Shown: piece by piece, positions 43,285-52,398 of the stretch
Numbering within the stretch: the first letter of the stretch is position 1
Layout of the letters: each line of letters starts with the position of its first letter
Assembly: GCA_017962965.1 (NCBI GenBank)
Contig: JAGCUI010000050.1
Location: 26,966-90,965 of the forward strand
DNA length: 64,000 bases
Reading direction: 5' to 3'
Source of the DNA: Treponema sp.
GTDB lineage: Bacteria > Spirochaetota > Spirochaetia > Treponematales > Treponemataceae
Notes under the pieces: generated by a model
The model's input: only the letters and a program-made list of their open reading frames with translations
Told to the model about the DNA's origin: nothing
The model's database searches: none
Translations under genes and position numbers: made by a program

Positions 43285-44119
43285 TTTATTATATGCCGGA
43301 AACTACAAGGTATTCGACGGAATTCTTTCATGTTCAATTTCTATTATGAAAAGGACAGAAACAAAAGAACCATTCAATATTTTTCTTTTTACAATGGATG
43401 TTCACCACTTAAGAGAAGATTACACTCCAATTACAGACAAACAGGCAAAGTTCCTGGAAGAAGTAATTAAAACATATAACCCACAGAATAAGGTTACTAA
43501 AATTGATGTAACTGATATTTACAACCGCGAATTTGCAAACAGTCCTAACGAGCAGTGCTATTGTTCACCATACACACTCCTCCGTCTTTTTGCAGACTTA
43601 GTTCCAGAGATTCCTGAAAAGCTTTTGTATCTTGATGCAGACCTTTTGTTCAACCGCGACATTACTTTGCTTTACAACAAGGATGTTACAGACTATGAAT
43701 ACGCTGCAGCAAAGGATCACTACGGAAAAATCATTTTGTTTTGGATCCGTAAATTCATGAACGCCGGAGTTATTCTTTTTAATATCAAAAAATGTAAGGA
43801 AACAGGACTTTTTGAAAAATCAAGAGTTGAAATTAAAACACATAAATTAACCTTTGCAGATGAAAGTGCAATCATCCGTAGTACAACAAAACAGTTGAAA
43901 ATCAGTCAGAGATTTAATGACCAGAAGTTTATGTACAAGGACACTGTAATCCGCCATTTTTCAAAACGTCTCTTCTACACCCCTTATCCGCACACAGAAA
44001 ACATCAAGCAGTGGAACTGGGCAAAGATGATGGCAAAGTTTAAGTATTTGTGTTTTGCCGATGTCCTGGAAGAATATATTTATTACATAAATAAGTTCAA
44101 CCGCGAATATAATAAATAA
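43277..44119 (+). CDS. GT8-family glycosyltransferase (second, diverged)
   Basis: The 280-residue protein shares the GT8 core: INLLYAGNYKVFDGILSCSI at the N-terminus, the DXD motif in LLYLDADLLFNRDITLLYN, and FMNAGVILFNIKKCKETGLF. It diverges strongly from the first GT8 of the operon. A final His in DTVIRHFSKRLF fits the metal-binding histidine of the family. It closes the four-gene operon and is followed by a strong terminator. Confidence 0.87.
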   Translation: MINLLYAGNYKVFDGILSCSISIMKRTETKEPFNIFLFTMDVHHLREDYTPITDKQAKFLEEVIKTYNPQNKVTKIDVTDIYNREFANSPNEQCYCSPYTLLRLFADLVPEIPEKLLYLDADLLFNRDITLLYNKDVTDYEYAAAKDHYGKIILFWIRKFMNAGVILFNIKKCKETGLFEKSRVEIKTHKLTFADESAIIRSTTKQLKISQRFNDQKFMYKDTVIRHFSKRLFYTPYPHTENIKQWNWAKMMAKFKYLCFADVLEEYIYYINKFNREYNK

Positions 44120-44122
44120 ACA

Positions 44123-44149
44123 AAAGCCCTGTGAAAATCACAGGGCTTT
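44123..44149. terminator. Bidirectional intrinsic terminator
   Basis: AAAGCCCTGTGA (44123-44134) and TCACAGGGCTTT (44138-44149) form a perfect 12-bp stem with a three-base loop, flanked by an A-run on the left and TTTAATTTT on the right. It lies between the plus-strand GT8 operon and the convergent gene ending at 44182, and can serve both. Confidence 0.92.
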
Positions 44150-44181
44150 AATTTTGCATATTGACTATTTTTAGGATGATT

Positions 44182-45282
44182 TTATTGTGCAACTGTTGCA
44201 GAAGTGCTTGTATTTTCCAAAGCTTTGCGCTCTGCGTCCAGCTGTAGCTCTTCTTTTCTTTTTTTGATTACATCGCGTGGACGAGGACCAAATTCTTTCT
44301 GTCTTTGTCTTAAAGCCTGAATCTCTTTATGATATTTTTCAAGTTCGTCTATTAAATCCCAGTGGAAATCTAAATCCAAATCTGCATCGGCAAAAGGACC
44401 AAGAGGCATTGGGGCAATTATACTGTTTTGAATTCTTACAATTTCTACTAAATCATCATAAGTTTCTTTATCTGCAACCTTTACTAAATATGGCTCGCCC
44501 TTTGGAATCATAAGTGTTTTATCTTCGTTAAAAAGATAGTCTTCTTCTTTAAAGGCAAAAGGTGGAACTACATTTCTGATTGTGTGGCTTCTTCCTGTAA
44601 CGCATGAATAAACTGTTCCTGCTGAATAAATATGCTTGTAAACTTCGTAGAGTTTATCGTTATAAATAAGACGTGCTGTATCAGGGCTAAAGTCGCTGTC
44701 TGTTCTCCAGAATCTTACGTCAAAATATTCATTTCCGTTTACATAAAAACCTGGGATATTATCATCTACCTTCTGGATGCAGGCTTTAATTCCTTCTGTG
44801 TAAGCATTACCGCGCCAGAAACCGTTATTTGTGATGATTGGATTTTGATCTTCGTCGTAAGTGAGATTTTTTACAAAGAAATTTAAATACATTTTTCCGT
44901 CCAGAACAGCAACAGGAACATAAACTGATTCTCTTTTAGAATAGTTTAATTTGATTTCCCACGCTGTGTCGATTTTATCTGAACGATCTATATCATTAAC
45001 AGAAAATGTAATATGCTCGCAGTCTTTTTCTGTTGCATCGTTTATTACAACAGGTCTTTCGTTACGCTTGGCACGAGGCTCGGCAGTAAAATCAAGATAG
45101 TAGCCGTAAAACATTTTAAGAAGGATTACAATTTCAGGATTTTTATTATCTGGAGATTTTTCAATAAAAATAAATCTATCCTTACCTTCCCAGATTCCAC
45201 ATAATTCATCGGGAATTGTTTCCTGGCAAAATACAGGAGAGATGATGAAAAAAATCAGAATAAGTAAAAATCCTTTTTTCAT
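44182..45282 (-). CDS. Exported protein, unknown
   Basis: I do not recognise this 366-residue protein. It has a clear signal peptide (KKGFLLILIFFIISPVFCQ; the Cys before Gln could be a lipobox Cys, but the spacing fits signal peptidase I cleavage equally). The mature part is rich in aromatic residues and predicted strands (IPDELCGIWEGKDRFIFIE; GNEYFDVRFWRTDSDFSPD). The C-terminal 70 residues are charged and helical, with a coiled-coil tendency (ELEKYHKEIQALRQRQKEFG). It is divergent from thiI, with 38 bases between starts. Confidence 0.75.
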   Translation of the reverse strand: MKKGFLLILIFFIISPVFCQETIPDELCGIWEGKDRFIFIEKSPDNKNPEIVILLKMFYGYYLDFTAEPRAKRNERPVVINDATEKDCEHITFSVNDIDRSDKIDTAWEIKLNYSKRESVYVPVAVLDGKMYLNFFVKNLTYDEDQNPIITNNGFWRGNAYTEGIKACIQKVDDNIPGFYVNGNEYFDVRFWRTDSDFSPDTARLIYNDKLYEVYKHIYSAGTVYSCVTGRSHTIRNVVPPFAFKEEDYLFNEDKTLMIPKGEPYLVKVADKETYDDLVEIVRIQNSIIAPMPLGPFADADLDLDFHWDLIDELEKYHKEIQALRQRQKEFGPRPRDVIKKRKEELQLDAERKALENTSTSATVAQ

Positions 45283-45320
45283 AAGTAGAATATCGGCATT
45301 TTTTTCATTATACTTTATGT

Positions 45321-46508
45321 ATGACTTACTTAGGAAAAATTGGTGAACTCTCGCTCAAAGGAGCAAATAAACAGGAATTTGAAAATCTTTTAGTACACAA
45401 CGTACGCGACTGCCTCAGCGGTAAAAACGTAAAAATCAAGCTGATTGCAGGACGCCTTTATATAGACTGCGAAGAATGTGACAGTAAGGCTGTTGAATTT
45501 ACATTAAGTCATCTTTTAGGAATTACAGGCTGGGCATTAACAAAAACCTGCGAAAATGACATAGAAGAAATTACAAAGACAGTTTACGCCGTTGCAGAAG
45601 AAGCACATAAAAACGGTGCAAAAACTTTTAAAATTGATTCAAGAAGAGCATATAAAACATTCCCATTAAATTCATATCAGATTAACTGTGAAACTGCAGG
45701 GCCGGTAGAAGCTCTTATGAAGGTTGATGTTCACAATCCTGATGTAACGATTTATGTTGAGCTTAGGGAAAAAACTTATGTTTATACAGATGAAAATGTA
45801 GGCTGCAGAGGACTTCCTGTCGGTTCAAGCGGAAAAGGACTTTTACTTTTAAGCGGCGGCCTTGACTCCCCTGTTGCAGGCTACAGAATGCTAAGACGCG
45901 GTATGAAGATTGAAAGCTGTTATTTTCATTCATACCCTTATACTTCAGAAGAAGCAAAGCAGAAGGTTGTAACACTTGGACAAAAGCTTGCATATTATGG
46001 AATTAAGACTTATTTGAATATCATTCCTTTTACAGATGTGCAGATGAGGATTAAAGAACGGGCTCCCGAAGCGTGGTCAACTTTGATGCTCCGTGTGTGC
46101 ATGATGAAGGTAGCAAATCTTTTAGCAAAACGATGTAATGCAAAATGTATTATTACAGGAGAAAGCGTGGGCCAGGTTGCAAGCCAGACAATCGAAAATA
46201 TGACTGTAACAGAACACTTTGCTGAATATCCAATGATGAGGCCTCTTTGCGGAATGGACAAGGAAGAAATCATCAAAACTTCGGAATTTATCGACACCTA
46301 TGAAACTTCGATTTTACCTTACGAGGACTGCTGTGTTTTATTCAGTCCAAAGCATCCTGTTTTACGCGGAAGAGTTGAAGAAGCAGAAGAGATTTATAAA
46401 GCGCTTGAGATAGATGAGCTTATAAAAGAAGCATACGAAAAACGAGAGATTGTAAAACTTACATTCGGCAATGAGCCTGAGTGGAAAACCTGGAAAGACG
46501 AAGAATGA
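45321..46508 (+). CDS. thiI: tRNA 4-thiouridine synthase ThiI
   Basis: The 395-residue protein has an N-terminal ferredoxin-like domain, a THUMP domain (about residues 60-165) and a PP-loop ATP pyrophosphatase domain with LLLLSGGLDSPVAGYRM (about residue 175). The conserved Cys of the later region is present in EDCCVLFSPKHP. There is no C-terminal rhodanese domain, so sulfur is probably supplied by a separate carrier. It makes s4U8 in tRNA and may also support thiamine synthesis. A TATACT at 45309-45314 lies only six bases before the ATG, but no good -35 was found. The stop overlaps the next ATG (ATGA). Confidence 0.95.
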   Translation: MTYLGKIGELSLKGANKQEFENLLVHNVRDCLSGKNVKIKLIAGRLYIDCEECDSKAVEFTLSHLLGITGWALTKTCENDIEEITKTVYAVAEEAHKNGAKTFKIDSRRAYKTFPLNSYQINCETAGPVEALMKVDVHNPDVTIYVELREKTYVYTDENVGCRGLPVGSSGKGLLLLSGGLDSPVAGYRMLRRGMKIESCYFHSYPYTSEEAKQKVVTLGQKLAYYGIKTYLNIIPFTDVQMRIKERAPEAWSTLMLRVCMMKVANLLAKRCNAKCIITGESVGQVASQTIENMTVTEHFAEYPMMRPLCGMDKEEIIKTSEFIDTYETSILPYEDCCVLFSPKHPVLRGRVEEAEEIYKALEIDELIKEAYEKREIVKLTFGNEPEWKTWKDEE

Positions 46509-47311
46509 AAAAAGAAGCAAAAAAACAGATTTACGATTTACTCAAAACAATAGATGCAAGTAACGAAGGCTTTGTACGCGATGTATTTAAAACAGAGCCC
46601 GAATTCCAGGATAGTCCGGATGTTGTTATAGAAAACCCGGCACTAAAGAGCAACGCTCCGGAACCAGAAGAAACCATCCCTACAGCAGAGCGTTCTTCTA
46701 AAACTGCAGTCGCTACTGCGCCAGAGCCTGCCCCAGCCTCGGCACATTCAGGCCTTACTTTACAAGCCCTTACTCAAAAAATCCTCAACTGCTCACGATG
46801 CGAATTATGTAACGGTAGAAAAAGCATAGTGGCTGGAGCCGGTGTTCCAGAGCCAGAGGTTTTAGTTATTGGAGACACACCCGACTACGAAGCCGACTTA
46901 CAGGGAATTCCCGCTGTTGGAAAAATGGGCGAGCTCCTGGATAAAATGCTTATTGCAATCAAGCTCGACAGAAAAACAAACTGCTATATTACAAACCTTA
47001 TTAAATGCCGCCCGCCTCAGGATAGAGAACCAAGCGCACAGGAAAAGGATTCATGCTTTTCTTTTTTAGAGGCACAGATAAAGGTTTTAAAACCAAAGAT
47101 GATTTTGTGTATGGGTCGTATTGCAGCACAGACTCTTTTAGACAGCGACGAACCAATGGCAAACATGCACGGAAAATTCTACGAATACAATAAAACACCT
47201 GTGATGGTAACTTATCATCCGAATGCACTTTTAAAGAACGCTGAATTAAAAAAGCCTGCGTGGGAAGACTTAAAGGAATTCCGCAGAAAGCTTGACGAAC
47301 TGGAAAATTAA
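46505..47311 (+). CDS. Family 4-type uracil-DNA glycosylase, variant
   Basis: The 268-residue protein removes uracil from DNA in base excision repair if active. An N-terminal Glu/Pro/Ala-rich region (about residues 1-90) precedes the glycosylase domain. Iron-sulfur cysteines are visible as CSRCELC and in IKCRPP, with a further Cys in CFSFLEAQIK. The usual GEAPGxxED motif reads GDTPDYEAD, so the catalytic-loop Glu and Gly are replaced. The QGIPAVGKMGELL and TYHPNALL segments are family-like. It is coupled to thiI by an ATGA overlap. The call is a UDG-superfamily member; activity is uncertain because of the altered motif. Confidence 0.8.
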   Translation: MKKEAKKQIYDLLKTIDASNEGFVRDVFKTEPEFQDSPDVVIENPALKSNAPEPEETIPTAERSSKTAVATAPEPAPASAHSGLTLQALTQKILNCSRCELCNGRKSIVAGAGVPEPEVLVIGDTPDYEADLQGIPAVGKMGELLDKMLIAIKLDRKTNCYITNLIKCRPPQDREPSAQEKDSCFSFLEAQIKVLKPKMILCMGRIAAQTLLDSDEPMANMHGKFYEYNKTPVMVTYHPNALLKNAELKKPAWEDLKEFRRKLDELEN

Positions 47312-47327
47312 AGAGGTAAACTTTTAA

Positions 47328-49316
47328 ATGTACCTTCAGGTTATTTTAAACTTACCGGTAAATCAGCCGTTTACATATTCATATACTCCTCCAGAAGATA
47401 AAGAAAAAGAAATAGAGCCTGCAATCGGAAAACGTGCCGAAATCATGTTCGGAAATAAAAAAACTATAGGCTTTATTATAGGACTTTCAGAAGAAGTTCC
47501 AAAGGACTGCCCTGTAGATATAAGCAAAATAAGACCGATTAAAAGAGTGCTTGATAAAGAGCCGCTTTTCGGACAGGAATTAATTGAGCTTGCAAGATGG
47601 GTTTCTCATTATTATTTATGTGCATTTGGAGAAGCCGTTTTTTCCATGATTCCATCTGCCAAAAGAGAAAGCGGAGCCGGTGCCTTTATTTTTGAAGAAG
47701 AAGCAAGCGAAACAAAAAAGAATAAACTTTCGGACGAACAGAAAACTGCAGTAGAAAATATTACAAGCAATAATAAATCATTTTTTCATTATCTTTACGG
47801 ACCCACAGGAAGCGGTAAAACAGAAGTATTTTTCCAGATTGCAGAAAAGGTAATGAACCAAGGAAAAGGTGTAATTTATCTTGTTCCGGAAATAAGTTTA
47901 ACAGGGCAGGTTGCAAAGGCTGCCATGCAAAGATTCGGGGACACAGCGGCAATTCTACATTCAGGGCTTACTGCATCTCAAAGGTTAAACCAGTGGAACA
48001 GGATTATGCATAAAGAAGCTCGGATTGTAATCGGAGCCAGAAGCGCAATCTTTGCACCCGTCCCGGAGCTTGGTTTAATAATTATAGACGAAGAACACGA
48101 TAACTCATATAAATCGGGAAATAATCCCCGCTACCACGCACGCCAGGTTGCAATGCACAGGTGTACCAACTTAAAAATTCCGCTTGTAATGGGAAGTGCT
48201 ACTCCGAGCGTAGAAGCCTGGTACGGAATGAACACGGGTTCCATTGTAACACATAAGCTTACTAAAAGACTTGCCGGCGGAACCATGCCGCACATCCAGT
48301 GTATAGACTTAAATTATTTTGAAAACGACAGCTGTATTTCAAAACCACTGGAAGAAGAAATAAATAAAACACTCGAAAAAAAGCAGCAGGCAATTTTGTT
48401 TTTAAACCGTCGTGGCTTTACTCACTTTTTTAGATGTAACTCCTGCGGCTTTGAATTAAAATGTAAAAACTGTTCTGTTCCACTCACCTACCACAAAAAC
48501 TTAAACCGCTTAAAGTGCCACTACTGCGGCTGGTCTGTTATTCCGCCACAAAGCTGCCCGGACTGCGGTTCTCTTGATATTGGTTCAAGCGGATTTGGAA
48601 CTGAATACATAGAAGCAGAAGCACATGCAAAGTTTCCGAATGCCAGGATTCTGCGCCTTGATACAGATGCCCTTAAAAACAAGGAAGAGCTCTTACAAAA
48701 GCTTGAAGAATTCCGCGAGGGAAAATACGATTTACTTTTGGGAACACAGATGGTTGCCAAGGGTTTGAACTTTCCAAAGCTTGTTTTAGTTGGTGTAATA
48801 ATGGCTGATGCGGGGCTCCATATGCCTGATTTTAGGGCGGCCGAACGAACCTTTGCTTTAATTACACAAGTAGCGGGAAGATCAGGCCGCTATATTCCGG
48901 ACGGCAAGGTAATGGTGCAGACGTATAGTCCAAGGCGGGAGCCGGTTTATTTTGCATGTAAGGGCTTAATAAATGAATTTTATGCAAGCGAAATTAACGA
49001 ACGAAAGCTCATGGATTTTCCGCCATTTTCCCGTCTTTTAAGAATAGTTTTCCGTTCGCACAATAAGTCTTTATGCCTTGAAACAGCACAATCTGCATAC
49101 GAGATTTTAAATAAAGAAGCAGCAAAAAATGTTGAGCTTTTAGGACCTGCTGAATGTCCTATTGAAAAAATAAACAACAACTTCCGTTTTCAGATTATAT
49201 TAAAATCAAATTCGATTATTCCGTTACAGGCGGCGGCAAGAAAACTTTTATACGAATACACACACAATCAGTATGTTTACATTGAGTACGATGTAGATCC
49301 TGTAAGTCTTTTATAG
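47328..49316 (+). CDS. priA: Primosomal replication-restart helicase PriA
   Basis: The 662-residue protein has an N-terminal DNA-binding region and the helicase core with Walker A YGPTGSGKTEVF (near residue 160), the DEEH box IIIDEEHDNSYKSGNNP, the motif VMGSATPS and the late GRSGRYIPDGKVMVQTY. Zinc-binding cysteine pairs are in RCNSCGFELKCKNC, KCHYCGW and CPDCGS. PriA reloads the replisome at stalled forks. The ATG at 47328 has GAGG about 11 bases upstream. It follows the UDG gene by 16 bases. Its end and that of truA on the other strand are 11 bases apart without a hairpin. Confidence 0.96.
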   Translation: MYLQVILNLPVNQPFTYSYTPPEDKEKEIEPAIGKRAEIMFGNKKTIGFIIGLSEEVPKDCPVDISKIRPIKRVLDKEPLFGQELIELARWVSHYYLCAFGEAVFSMIPSAKRESGAGAFIFEEEASETKKNKLSDEQKTAVENITSNNKSFFHYLYGPTGSGKTEVFFQIAEKVMNQGKGVIYLVPEISLTGQVAKAAMQRFGDTAAILHSGLTASQRLNQWNRIMHKEARIVIGARSAIFAPVPELGLIIIDEEHDNSYKSGNNPRYHARQVAMHRCTNLKIPLVMGSATPSVEAWYGMNTGSIVTHKLTKRLAGGTMPHIQCIDLNYFENDSCISKPLEEEINKTLEKKQQAILFLNRRGFTHFFRCNSCGFELKCKNCSVPLTYHKNLNRLKCHYCGWSVIPPQSCPDCGSLDIGSSGFGTEYIEAEAHAKFPNARILRLDTDALKNKEELLQKLEEFREGKYDLLLGTQMVAKGLNFPKLVLVGVIMADAGLHMPDFRAAERTFALITQVAGRSGRYIPDGKVMVQTYSPRREPVYFACKGLINEFYASEINERKLMDFPPFSRLLRIVFRSHNKSLCLETAQSAYEILNKEAAKNVELLGPAECPIEKINNNFRFQIILKSNSIIPLQAAARKLLYEYTHNQYVYIEYDVDPVSLL

Positions 49317-49327
49317 AGTAAAAAAAA

Positions 49328-50128
49328 TTATACGTGGCGTCTTATTCCGTCGTATTTAATCTGGTACAAAAATAAGCCCTGTGGAGGTGCAGTAACGCCG
49401 GCCTTTGTGCGGTCTTTTGCTTCAAGGATTTTCTGCATGGAATCAAGCGGTGCATTTTCTTTATCAAGATTAATAAGTGTTCCGGTAAGAGTTCGTACCA
49501 TCTTCCATAAAAAGGCATTGGCTTCTATCTGAAATACTAATAAATCATTTCCCCAGATATCTTTTTGCATAAAAAACTCTGCGTTATCTATATAGCGGCT
49601 TGTAGAAACACTTGAATCTCCGCTTGCAGCAAAGGAAGCACAGTCTAATTCTCCGTGAAGGCACGAAGCAAAATGATTTAATCGGTCTAAGTCCGGTTTA
49701 TAGTTTTTTACAACCCATGTGTAGCGGGTATTATTTGCAGCTGTTGTTTCAAAAGGACAGATAAAATAACGGTATACGCGGCTTGTTGCACTAAATCTTG
49801 CATCAAAATCCTCTTTAACTTCTTTTGAATCAATAATTCTTATGTCGTCCGGTAAAAATGAATTTAAGGCACGAATGTAATTTACAGCAGGGATAGAATC
49901 AATCGGTGAAATAAAATTGGCGCACTGACCAATAGCGTGTACACCGCTATCTGTTCTTCCTGAGCCGTGTAAATCAATTTTTACTTTGTGGATTTTAAAT
50001 AAGGCTTTTTCAATTTCTCCCTGGACAGTGCGTTCTGCTTCGTTTCCGCTTACATCATCCTGTCTCTGCCAGCCGCAAAAATCCGTACCGTCGTAGGAGA
50101 TTGTTAAAAGAATGTTTCTAGATGTCAT
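49328..50128 (-). CDS. truA: tRNA pseudouridine synthase TruA
   Basis: The 266-residue enzyme converts uridines 38-40 in the anticodon arm of tRNA to pseudouridine. The N-terminal LTISYDGTDFCGWQRQDD and the catalytic aspartate motif GSGRTDSGVHAIGQ (Asp near residue 61) are clear, as is NAFLWKMVRTLTGTLI near the end. It is the last gene of the dxs operon, with its ATG inside the final 11 bases of the DUF2225 gene. Confidence 0.95.
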   Translation of the reverse strand: MTSRNILLTISYDGTDFCGWQRQDDVSGNEAERTVQGEIEKALFKIHKVKIDLHGSGRTDSGVHAIGQCANFISPIDSIPAVNYIRALNSFLPDDIRIIDSKEVKEDFDARFSATSRVYRYFICPFETTAANNTRYTWVVKNYKPDLDRLNHFASCLHGELDCASFAASGDSSVSTSRYIDNAEFFMQKDIWGNDLLVFQIEANAFLWKMVRTLTGTLINLDKENAPLDSMQKILEAKDRTKAGVTAPPQGLFLYQIKYDGIRRHV

Positions 50129-51005
50129 CGTCGTTTACTTCTTTAGCAAGCTTGTCGTATAAATCTCTGGCATGTTCAAGAAGAGGACCCGGTTTATTTT
50201 TAGAAGATTTACCAAGACCGAAAATACGTGCAATGGCTGTTTTTGATTCACTGAGCTTTTTAAGTCTGAGCTGGATATCTTCTGTCTGTCCGTATTTATA
50301 TTCGAGAAGGCCGCAAAGATAGATTACACCATCCCAGCCGTAGTTTTTATCCATATCCGGGCCCATATTACCAAGAGTTGAACTTTTTTCTACGCGGTTT
50401 GTTTCATTAATTACAGCCTGCTGATAGAAGAACAATGCTTTTCTGTAAAAAACCTGTGAAATATAATCGTAGTTGTGACCGCTGCATCTCTGGTGAATTT
50501 CCTGTGTAAGCCATGCAAGACGCAAAGAGATGATTGCTTTTTTCATTGTAGGAATCATATCGACATCTGCATCGTCGTAGGTCATTAAAGCAAGGTAGTA
50601 CATTGCGGCACCATCAAAAAGAGTGCGTTCATTTTTTAAGTCAAAATATGGGAAGATTGTGTTACAGGCCTGCTTGCGTTTTTCGCTATGGTCGAACATC
50701 TTATCTGCAATTTCTGTTTTTTTGATGTCTGCAAAATCGTTCCATAAGAAGGCTGCATAACAGTTAGGACAAGCGCCAACTTCGTAAATCAAAGGATAAA
50801 CTTTTCCGTATTTTGCAGAAGGTATATAATCTCTGTGGAGCTCTTCTGAAAGGTTTCCGGCATTCATACGTCCGTTACCGCTGCGCATAATCTCTTTTGG
50901 GAAAGGCTTTTTACATACAGGACAAATACATTTATCTTTAGACCAGTATGAAAGAGACGGTTTTTTTTCTGGATCTGTTGGTTTTTTGGAAGTTGTTGCG
51001 CTCAT
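50118..51005 (-). CDS. DUF2225 family protein
   Basis: The 295-residue protein carries cysteine pairs in the N-terminal part (CICPVCKKPFPKEIMRSGNG, and VGACPNCYAAFLWNDF) that look like metal-binding zinc-ribbon knuckles, followed by a TPR-like helical region (ALFFYQQAVINETNR and so on). This is the DUF2225 layout common in spirochaetes and Firmicutes. No activity is known. It lies between acpS and truA in the same operon. Confidence 0.85.
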   Translation of the reverse strand: MSATTSKKPTDPEKKPSLSYWSKDKCICPVCKKPFPKEIMRSGNGRMNAGNLSEELHRDYIPSAKYGKVYPLIYEVGACPNCYAAFLWNDFADIKKTEIADKMFDHSEKRKQACNTIFPYFDLKNERTLFDGAAMYYLALMTYDDADVDMIPTMKKAIISLRLAWLTQEIHQRCSGHNYDYISQVFYRKALFFYQQAVINETNRVEKSSTLGNMGPDMDKNYGWDGVIYLCGLLEYKYGQTEDIQLRLKKLSESKTAIARIFGLGKSSKNKPGPLLEHARDLYDKLAKEVNDDDI

Positions 51006-51034
51006 TTTTATACCTCACTCACATTTTAATACAT

Positions 51035-51406
51035 TTATTGCTCTATGACTACAAAAGCCGCAGCATATTCTTTTTCGTGCGAAATGGAAAGATTGATTTT
51101 TCCACCCGGGCAGATTTTTGTAAAAACCTCTGTTACCGATTTTTCAATCTGTATTTCAGGCTTACCCTGCTCGTTATTTACAACAAAAATATCCTTTAAT
51201 TCAAAGCCCTTAAGACCGGTTCCCAAAGCCTTGGAAAAAGCTTCTTTTACTGCAAAGCGCGATGCATAATATTCACTGGCACGGGTCTTTGTATCAAATT
51301 CACGGATTTCTTTTGGATTAAAATAACGCTTTATAAATTTTTCATCTTCTACTAATTTTTCAAAGCGTTCGATTTTACAAACATCCACACCAATTCCAAA
51401 AACCAT
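51035..51406 (-). CDS. acpS: Holo-acyl-carrier-protein synthase
   Basis: The 123-residue enzyme transfers phosphopantetheine from CoA to acyl carrier protein. The metal-binding Asp is in GIGVDVCKIERFEKL, and FAVKEAFSKALGTG holds the second acidic residue and catalytic region. The length is normal. It lies two bases after cdaR in the same operon. Confidence 0.95.
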   Translation of the reverse strand: MVFGIGVDVCKIERFEKLVEDEKFIKRYFNPKEIREFDTKTRASEYYASRFAVKEAFSKALGTGLKGFELKDIFVVNNEQGKPEIQIEKSVTEVFTKICPGGKINLSISHEKEYAAAFVVIEQ

Positions 51407-51408
51407 GT

Positions 51409-52398
51409 TTACTCCAGAATCATATTTGCATTTGCATCATAAACAGCAGAACTAAGGCTTACTTCTTCGAGAGTAACCGAAACATTTTCTACAGATTTTT
51501 CGAGCACCTTGTAATAAGAAGGAAGACTGATTAATACCGGAAGCTCATAGGTTCCTGGCTCGTGAATGGTTGAAACATCAACATAAATTGCATTTTTTGG
51601 AATTTCGTATGTTTCAAGGCTTGCCATGTTTCCTTCGAGTTTAAGTGTAATTTCAGGTGCTGTACCTTTAAGGCTTAAGTTTGCATTAAGACCTTTTAAA
51701 TCAACCGGAACTTTTTCAAAATCCTTCTGGAGTTCGATTGCATCAATTTCTACAGTTACAGCGTATGGACCTTTGTTTTTAATGTCGATGGCATTGCTTA
51801 TTTCCTTACAGTTTACGTTGATTGTAAAGGAGCTTCGTGCGTTATCAACTTCAATCATTTCGGTCTTAATTTCCGCAGTATTCTGGAGAAGCGATTCAGG
51901 GCCGATTACTTCTACATATTCAGGTTCAACCTGTACCTTTGTAACCTCGTAGCCGTAAAGACATTCACCCACAATAGAAGGAGAAACCTTTATATAAGCA
52001 ACGCTCTTTTTTTCAACCTGAACCTTTACGTATTCAGGAGAGACTTTAATTTCAAAAGGATTATTCAGCAAAAGCTCGGGATTAATGTCGATGTTTACGG
52101 GAACAGAATATTCACCGCTTTTTGGAAGGGCATCAAGATTAACCGAGGCTGAAATATCAGAAGAATGAACCTGTGTAATCTGATCTGCATTTGCGCGGAT
52201 TGTAACAGTAACGGATTTCTTTTTTCCGTCTACGTGAGTAACAGAGCCGTTTTCAATCATTGTTAAAGGAACAACAAAGCTTCTTTTTTCTATTGCAGAA
52301 ACCTGATGGAAAACATAAAGACCGATTGCAATTGCAAGACAGAGTAATTTTATAAACCATTTGTCGAGGAGTTTTTCAGTTAGCTGCTTTAGTTTCAT
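51409..52398 (-). CDS. cdaR: YbbR-domain regulator CdaR
   Basis: The 329-residue protein has one N-terminal membrane span (KWFIKLLCLAIAIGLYVFHQ) and then about three YbbR-like beta-domains with SVTVTIRANADQITQVHSSD, YVKVQVEKKSVAYIKVSP and PVDLKGLNANLSLKGTAPEI. CdaR binds and modulates CdaA outside the cytoplasmic membrane. Its ATG overlaps the last 23 bases of cdaA, in line with the partnership. Confidence 0.9.
   Translation of the reverse strand: MKLKQLTEKLLDKWFIKLLCLAIAIGLYVFHQVSAIEKRSFVVPLTMIENGSVTHVDGKKKSVTVTIRANADQITQVHSSDISASVNLDALPKSGEYSVPVNIDINPELLLNNPFEIKVSPEYVKVQVEKKSVAYIKVSPSIVGECLYGYEVTKVQVEPEYVEVIGPESLLQNTAEIKTEMIEVDNARSSFTINVNCKEISNAIDIKNKGPYAVTVEIDAIELQKDFEKVPVDLKGLNANLSLKGTAPEITLKLEGNMASLETYEIPKNAIYVDVSTIHEPGTYELPVLISLPSYYKVLEKSVENVSVTLEEVSLSSAVYDANANMILE

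Noticed and set aside
44182..45282. Lipoprotein assignment for the exported unknown
   Set aside because: A Cys is present at the end of the signal peptide, but the residues before it (SPVFC) are not a good lipobox, so it is left as a generic exported protein.
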